This document shows positions 58,829-64,000 of a stretch of DNA of 64,000 nt, piece after piece. The notes under the pieces are model-generated. The model had not been told where the DNA came from. It made no database searches and worked only from the letters and a program-made list of their open reading frames with translations. How positions within the stretch are numbered: the stretch's first letter is position 1; every line of letters begins with the position of its first letter. The position numbers were made by a program, and so were the translations under genes. The DNA is from Phymorhynchus buccinoides (taxonomy: Eukaryota > Mollusca > Gastropoda > Neogastropoda > Raphitomidae). The DNA is taken from positions 2,120,860 through 2,184,859 of the forward strand of contig CM065701.1 of assembly GCA_017654935.2 (NCBI GenBank), in the 5' to 3' direction.

Positions 58829-60527
58829 TCTCTCTTCTCTCATCCTTTATCCTTGTCAAAATAAGTTGTCCAGTGTCTCTCTGAGTTTGCAAAGAATTGG
58901 GCTTTAAGATGCAAGCGAGGCCGGTTTCATCTAAAGTTTCGCATTAAATTTGTTTCCCCAGGTTTCTCTATTTTAGTTGATAATCTACTGACATTGACAA
59001 TGAATTAAAACAGATTTTTGTTCCCACAGAAGAAAATAATTGCCAAAGAGGTCAATTGTGCTTTGAAATAGTTGCGTATTACAAATGGCGACGACGCATA
59101 TTTCATAGTGATTGTTTACAGTGTTGCTGTGAAGGTCTGCTAAGTTGCTTTTCACAAAACGCCTACAAATTTTGTCACGATCTTATTCTTATTGTTGCAC
59201 GTTATCTTTGCCAAACAAGTATATGGATATTTTGCATGCTTTTTCTTTGTTATTTTGATAATATGATGGAAAAAAAATCATTGATTGAATGATTGATTTT
59301 CAACACATTTGAATTGATTGATTAATTGATTTATTAAGAACATTCATAGAGCGCTTGATCTTGAAGCTCTAAGCGCTTTACAATTTCACAAAGATATACA
59401 TTGATAAAAACCAAACAAACAAACCACACACACAGACACTAGAAGTTCTACTAGAAGGGTGAACTATGCCAGGACAAACCTTTTTGCATATGCCGTGATA
59501 TGGTCAGGTCAGGTCAGGTCAGGTCAGGTAATGAGGGCAACTAGGCCTCGCGGCCTCTGAAGTGCCCTTTCAATATAGTTTTTGTAGTATTGAGCACAGC
59601 TGTGACGGTTTTTGATGACACAATCAGTCATGTTGGTATCTCAATTCTGTCAATTTAGGGTCTTTGTCCAGGAGGTTTTTAAGCTGGTTAAGGTTTGGTA
59701 CTAGACTATATACTAGACTATCATTTTTTTAATGTACAAGTACAAAAGCTCGACGAAAATGGTGTTTTACGTCCTCTTGGTCTGAATCAGACACATATGG
59801 GACATTTGTAAATACAAATATGGTGGGAACAATACTGGAGGCAATGCCCGGAGGCAGTACGAAACCAGTAAAGTGAGAGAGAGAGAGAAAAATAGAGATT
59901 TTACGCCTTCTGAGTCAACAGACTATTTGGGGCATTTAAAATTATAAAGATCCTGGAAAAGAGGTGGATTTTTAATTGATAAGATATAGTTTGAAAGGAT
60001 AAGTTATTTGTTTTAACAGAGTTTATAGAAGTTTTTAATAGCGCACAAGTTTAGAGTATAAAATTTATGTTTGTGATAAAATATTTTATTTGTAAAAGAT
60101 ATTTAGCTGTTTGCTTTAAGTCTGGCAGATTGGAGGAGGTCTGATTTAAAAAAAACCAGGGCTACAGTTAAAATACATGCGTTTACGCTCAACTGAGCTT
60201 TTTAGTAAAAATCCGTGTTGTGCTCAGGAGGAGCTTTATTGTTAAAATTCTTGACAGGCAACCAGTAAAGTCCCGAATTTTTTTTATTAATAGATAGGTG
60301 TAGCGGTAACCACGCCTCGGTTAAACCTCATCGGCTATGGCACCGCTACAAGTTTTGTTTTTTATAGTACAAAAGCTTGATGTACAAAAGCAAAGTAAAA
60401 TGCTCATATTTTGTTAAGACCTCATTTACATTGAATTATATACTCACATCAAAGTCGGCAGAATCTTCAACTTGATGAAGGAGGCCGATCAACAGGAAGA
60501 AGAGAAGAACCGATGCACCCAGGCACT
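58829..60527. other. Intergenic remnants
   Basis: A minus-strand LINE-type 3' end lies at 59,310-59,395 (tandem attgatt, tttattaagaac, agcgctttacaatttc). (GGTCA)n occurs at 59,497-59,528 next to gcctctgaagtgccc. The dispersed block shared with 53.8 kb lies at 59,797-59,875 and 60,260-60,305. No gene recognised. Confidence 0.5.
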
Positions 60528-60700
60528 TACTTCCCTTATAAGACCTCCCATTATAAGACTCCCTCCTATATAAAAGACCTCTGAGACATTGCTCTTTTTT
60601 AAAAAGTATTTAGATTACTTCCCTTATAAGACCCCTCCCTTATAAGACCTCATTTTGAATGATTTTTGAAGGTCTTATAAGGGATATTCAATTGTATCTT
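60528..60700. mobile_element. MITE, CAGTGGAACCTCCC family, degenerate copy
   Basis: Contains cttcccttataagacctccc, ataagactccctcc, gagacattgc and, near the right end, aaggtcttataaggga. The outermost terminal bases are lost. Confidence 0.7.
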
Positions 60701-61018
60701 GCTCTTAGGTCTAATCTACTTATATAAATTCATAGTTGAAGTTAGGAACCTTAGGAACATTTTAGCTATTGCTCAGATTTCTGTAAAGACGTTTTTTTCA
60801 TTTGCACCAAATGATGAAGAGAAAATTTGACCAAGAATTACTAGAGACAGAAGGCCAAGCTAGAGAAAGGGTTCCATTTAGAGCTCTCTACCCTATCTTG
60901 ATCTTGAGTGCAGATTGTCTGCTATGACACTGCGACACACTGCTGCTATCGAGAAGTATCGTCTGCTCAGTATCGTCTGCTCATTGCTTAATGTGTTGTC
61001 TGCAAGTCAAGTGTTATA

Positions 61019-61400
61019 CAGTGGATCCTCCCTTATAAGACCTTCAAAAATCATCCAAAATGAGGTTTTAAAAAGGAGGGGTCTTTAGGGCTCCCAATCG
61101 TCCCGCAAAACAAGGGGTCTCATTGACTCTCAAGGACTCCTTCACTTACAGCATAGAGGGTCCTAGAGGCAGGATAGAGGGTCCCAGTGGCATTGCGAAT
61201 GCTAAAAAGAATCTTTCTAGTGCATCCCTTGGACCCCCTGCACATTCTTTTAGAGGGTCCTTTTGAATTTTAGTGCCCTGGGTCTTATAAGGGAGGTAAT
61301 TTTAATACTTGCAAAGAAGGGCAATGTCTCAGAAAAGTAGGTCTTATGTGGGAGGGAGTCTTATTATGGGATGTCTTATTTATAAAGGGAGGTTCCACTG
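61019..61400 (-). mobile_element. MITE, CAGTGGAACCTCCC family, long copy
   Basis: Ends cagtggatcctcccttataa and ttataaagggaggttccactg with TA flanks on both sides. Relative to the 62.1 kb copy it is inverted. It carries an extra internal segment of roughly 190 bp (61,075-61,265) with repeated gagggtcc phrases. Confidence 0.85.
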
Positions 61401-62074
61401 TATATAGTGTATACGCTTTCAGCTCTGTCTGCTTTGTGACACTTTCTATATCGCCTGTTCTGCTAACAATAGGGATACTTATGGTATCAGCGACTTGAAA
61501 GATCTAAGCTAAGATTCAACATTGTAAAAAAATGTGTGGACGCAGAGCTTTGAAATTTCGGTGCTTTAAGGATTCGCTACAGTGCATTATGGGAAACACT
61601 TGAACCTTTGTCTCATAAATGTATATGGTTGGCAGGTCACGGAGACAAAATTTTATGAAAAATGGGTAAAGGTAAAGATGCGCCCCCCCCCCCCTCCATT
61701 TCTCGGTTCTTTCCATTTTTTCAGTCTTGCCTTTCTTACTGCAGATTCAGTACTTCATCCTCTTTTGTTTGCTATATTTAATACTAATTTTTATCCATTT
61801 ACATAATTAAACACAAGCATTCAAATTTCAATAATAGTAGAAGATAAAGGCAAGACGGAAAAAACACAATGAACCAGGACTGTGACAAATGCTCCGCGGC
61901 TGTTGTGTGTACTGCATTACACAGGGGGGGTCCTATTAGATAATGGCCTTTATCATGACTGCGATTAATTATTCAACAAAGATAATTAGCTAATTAGCAC
62001 ATCTTTACCTTTACCGAAAAATGAAAAAAAGTTTACCTGTTATCGTTTTTCCTGATTCATTGTATTAGGGGTTA

Positions 62075-62250
62075 CAGTGGAACCTCCCTTATAAGACCTC
62101 CCATTATAACACTCCCTCCCATATAAGACCTACTTCTCTGAGACATTGCCCTTCTTTGTAAGTATTAAAATTACCTCTCTTATAAGACTCCCCCCCCTCA
62201 AGACCTCATTTTGGATTATTTTTTAAGGTCTTATAAGGGAGGTACCACTG
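62075..62250 (+). mobile_element. MITE, CAGTGGAACCTCCC family, short copy
   Basis: A 176-bp copy with inverted termini cagtggaacctcccttataa and ttataagggaggtaccactg flanked by TA on both sides. The termini resemble pogo/Tigger-type mariner elements. It ends about 190 bp upstream of the kinesin start codon. Confidence 0.85.
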
Positions 62251-62435
62251 TATAAGAAACACGATATATATTTTTTGTTTGTTTGTTTGTTGCTAATTTA
62301 TTTAGAATATGACAGTTTAAGAAATTTTGTTGTTTGGCTTTTTTCGAAGTTAAGAAAATGTTACTTAGCAGAGTTTGTGTTGCGCTATATTCCAGAGTTG
62401 AAGAGACCCAGGCAACTGTCTGCAGTGTGTCAACA

Positions 62436-62444
62436 ATGGCGTGA
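62436..62444 (+). promoter_or_regulatory. Minimal upstream ORF before the kinesin start
   Basis: An ATG-GCG-TGA upstream frame lies 17 bp before the main start codon in an acaATGG context. Such a start-stop-like uORF could lower translation of the main frame. This holds only if the transcript includes this region. Confidence 0.35.
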
Positions 62445-62460
62445 TCGAGGAGTCATCACC

Positions 62461-62502
62461 ATGGCAACCACGCAGGAAGACAATGTCAAAGTAGCTGTCC
62501 GG
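62461..62502 (+). CDS. Probable first coding exon of a kinesin
   Basis: An ATG in an excellent context (atcaccATGG) codes for MATTQEDNVKVAVR and is followed by GTGAGG, a consensus 5' splice site (CGG/GTGAGG). VKVAVRVRP is the signature first beta strand of kinesin motor domains. The exon would end in phase 0 just before the second VR. The rest of the motor is not in the window, so the gene runs off the right end. Kinesin family undetermined. The role would be ATP-driven microtubule transport. Confidence 0.6.
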
Positions 62503-62671
62503 GTGAGGCGAACCTCCCTACCTCCTTTCTGTCATCCTTTATTTTCTCCTTTACTTTTCTTTCCTCTTTTGTTTATCTTTCTTTTTTTATGTCTTCGCTT
62601 CTTATAAAAAATTAAATTCTGCTTTTTGTTTTTAATTCAGCTGCTACTGAGCTTGCAAATGTTTCATCTGA

Positions 62672-62672
<1 letters not shown>

Positions 62673-62713
<41 letters not shown>
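62673..62713. repeat. Poly-C tract
   Basis: About 41 consecutive C bases inside the presumed first intron of the kinesin gene. Confidence 0.95.
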
Positions 62714-63344
62714 AGTTACAAAATCTGTGCTTTAGATATGAAACACTTTTTTGTAACAGACTCCCAATAGCATGAGTGCAACTTTTCCTGGTATACAACT
62801 ACAAGGATTTATTGTTTTTGAATTTTACCAGAAAAGGAAGTTCCTTTTTTTTTTAGATTTGTTAATTTGTGTGTCTGTATTTTTCAAACACTTTAAAATA
62901 AACATTTTGTATAAATTGTGGAAAAAGCAAACTAGATAAATACAATTTTGCTTCATCTTCAGGGGGACATTACCCCTGGACCCTGGCCTTTCATTCTGTG
63001 TAGTGCACCCATGCAATAGCGCATTATGCTTACAGGGAGCTCTGAGACGCATTTCAGAAGCGTAGGGAAAGCTAGTCCCTTGATAGAAAAGTTAGAAAGG
63101 CATTTCGTTGGAAACCACTGCTTTTGAGCATTTGAGCCAGCTAGGTTCGCTACGTAGCGGCTTCAAAGGTAGCTGCAATTGCTAAATAAAAGGGCGGGAG
63201 AGTTTCTGTGCAGGGACATAATTAATGGTGTTGTATGTTTCTGACTTTGTTGATTTAGTTGATTGTGGCCACGCACAGCGAAGGAGAAGGAGCCCTCAGG
63301 GCTGGAAGTTCTGAATGAAAACTTGAAACTTGCTAGCTGTACTC
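62714..63344. other. Presumed intron, no feature recognised
   Basis: AT-rich at first, then mixed. No exon matching a kinesin motor continuation, no repeat family and no RNA gene were recognised. Confidence 0.45.
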
Positions 63345-63460
63345 TGTAGAGTGGCACAGAGGTAAAGCGTTCGCCTTGTGTCAAGTAAACCCAAGTTCTA
63401 ACCTGGGTACAGGGGATTTTTTCTCTCACTTTGCACTAGGCCTTACGGTCTGAACATGGA

Positions 63461-63462
<2 letters not shown>
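63345..63462 (+). mobile_element. tRNA-derived SINE head
   Basis: tggcacagaggtaaagcgtt resembles a pol III A-box region and caagttctaacctgggtaca a degenerate B box and T-arm. The body phrase ctttcggatgagacgataaa is one I associate with SINEs common in mollusc genomes (recollection). It passes directly into the satellite. Confidence 0.6.
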
Positions 63463-63491
<29 letters not shown>

Positions 63492-64000
63492 CGTGTGCCC
63501 ATGTACTCAGCATCAATTAGGATGAGACGATAAACCGAGGTCCCGTGTGCCCTTGCACTCAGCATCAATTAGGATGAGACGATAAACCAAGGTCCCGTGT
63601 GCCCATGTACTCAGCATCAATTAGGATGAGACGATAAACAGAGGTCCCGTGTGCCCGTGTACTCAGCATCAATTAGGATGAGACGATAAACAGAGGTCCC
63701 GTGTGCCCATGTACTCAGCATCAATTAGGATGAGACGATAAAAACCGAGGTCCCGTGTGCCCGTGTACTCAGCATCAATTAGGATGAGACGATAAACCGA
63801 GGTCCCGTGTGCCCATGTACTCAGCATCAATTAGGATGAGACGATAAACCGAGGTCCTGTGTGCCCATGTACTCAGCATCAATTAGGATGAGACGATAAA
63901 CCGAGGTCCTATGTGCCCATGTACTCAGCATCAATTAGGATGAGACGATAAACCGAGGTCCCGTGTGCCCATGTGACTCAGCATCTCAGCATTAGGATGA
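63463..64000 (+). repeat. 52-bp satellite grown from the SINE body
   Basis: About ten copies of a 52-bp unit (ggatgagacgataaaccgag, then gtcccgtgtgcccatgtact, then cagcatcaatta) start at 63,468, 63,520, 63,572 and so on, and run off the window edge. One unit is 54 bp (63,728). Confidence 0.95.

Noticed and set aside
63345..63415. Possible tRNA gene
   Set aside because: A and B boxes are degenerate, no cloverleaf can be completed, and the sequence continues as a SINE body.

Overview
The window is repeat-dense animal genomic DNA. Long (GA)n, (CA)n and pentanucleotide arrays, many truncated non-LTR retrotransposons with simple-repeat tails, tRNA-derived SINEs, short inverted-repeat elements and two intronless-looking rhodopsin-class receptors point to a lophotrochozoan. 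A marine gastropod mollusc is my best guess; it is an inference, not a species identification. A 500-base run of N at 23,501-24,000 is a scaffold gap. Host genes are few: two paralogous GPCR genes (26,308-27,393 and 46,141-47,250) and a probable first coding exon of a kinesin (62,461-62,502).

Layout. 1-13 kb: no gene; a purine-rich tract (1.9-4.0 kb), a 275-bp poly-C run, foldback and MITE-like elements, a truncated LINE (9.8-10.7 kb). 13.0-14.9 kb: ACAAT-type pentanucleotide satellite. 16.6-21.5 kb: a decayed Ty3/Gypsy element (gag remnant, protease, partial RT, integrase, 3' LTR) split by a reverse-strand LINE. 22.7-24.3 kb: duplicated repeat around the gap. 25.1-26.0 kb: long inverted repeat. 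26.3-27.5 kb: first GPCR. 28.1-30.6 kb: retroelement fragment, minisatellite and microsatellites. 30.6-38.6 kb: compact virus-like element. 38.9-43.4 kb: large LINE on the minus strand. 46.1-47.8 kb: second GPCR with a 78-bp repeat array made from its own last coding segment. 48-60 kb: LINE fragments, dispersed repeats containing TGACCTTGA-type sites, MITEs and a SINE. 60.5-62.3 kb: three pogo/mariner-like MITE copies. 62.4-62.5 kb: kinesin exon. 63.3-64.0 kb: SINE passing into a 52-bp satellite.

The most interesting object is the 30.6-38.6 kb element. About ten tightly packed genes on both strands include a packaging ATPase 4 bp downstream of a 428-residue probable double jelly-roll capsid protein, a retroviral-type DD35E integrase, a second conserved structural-type protein, a long coiled-coil membrane protein and several small membrane proteins. 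This is the logic of Maverick/Polinton-type elements, but no protein-primed DNA polymerase B and no cysteine protease are visible. Integrase, ATPase, coiled-coil protein, the small 37.2-37.7 kb gene and the leftmost gene each carry one frame break, most at or beside homopolymers, so the copy is either recently inactivated or affected by sequencing indels.
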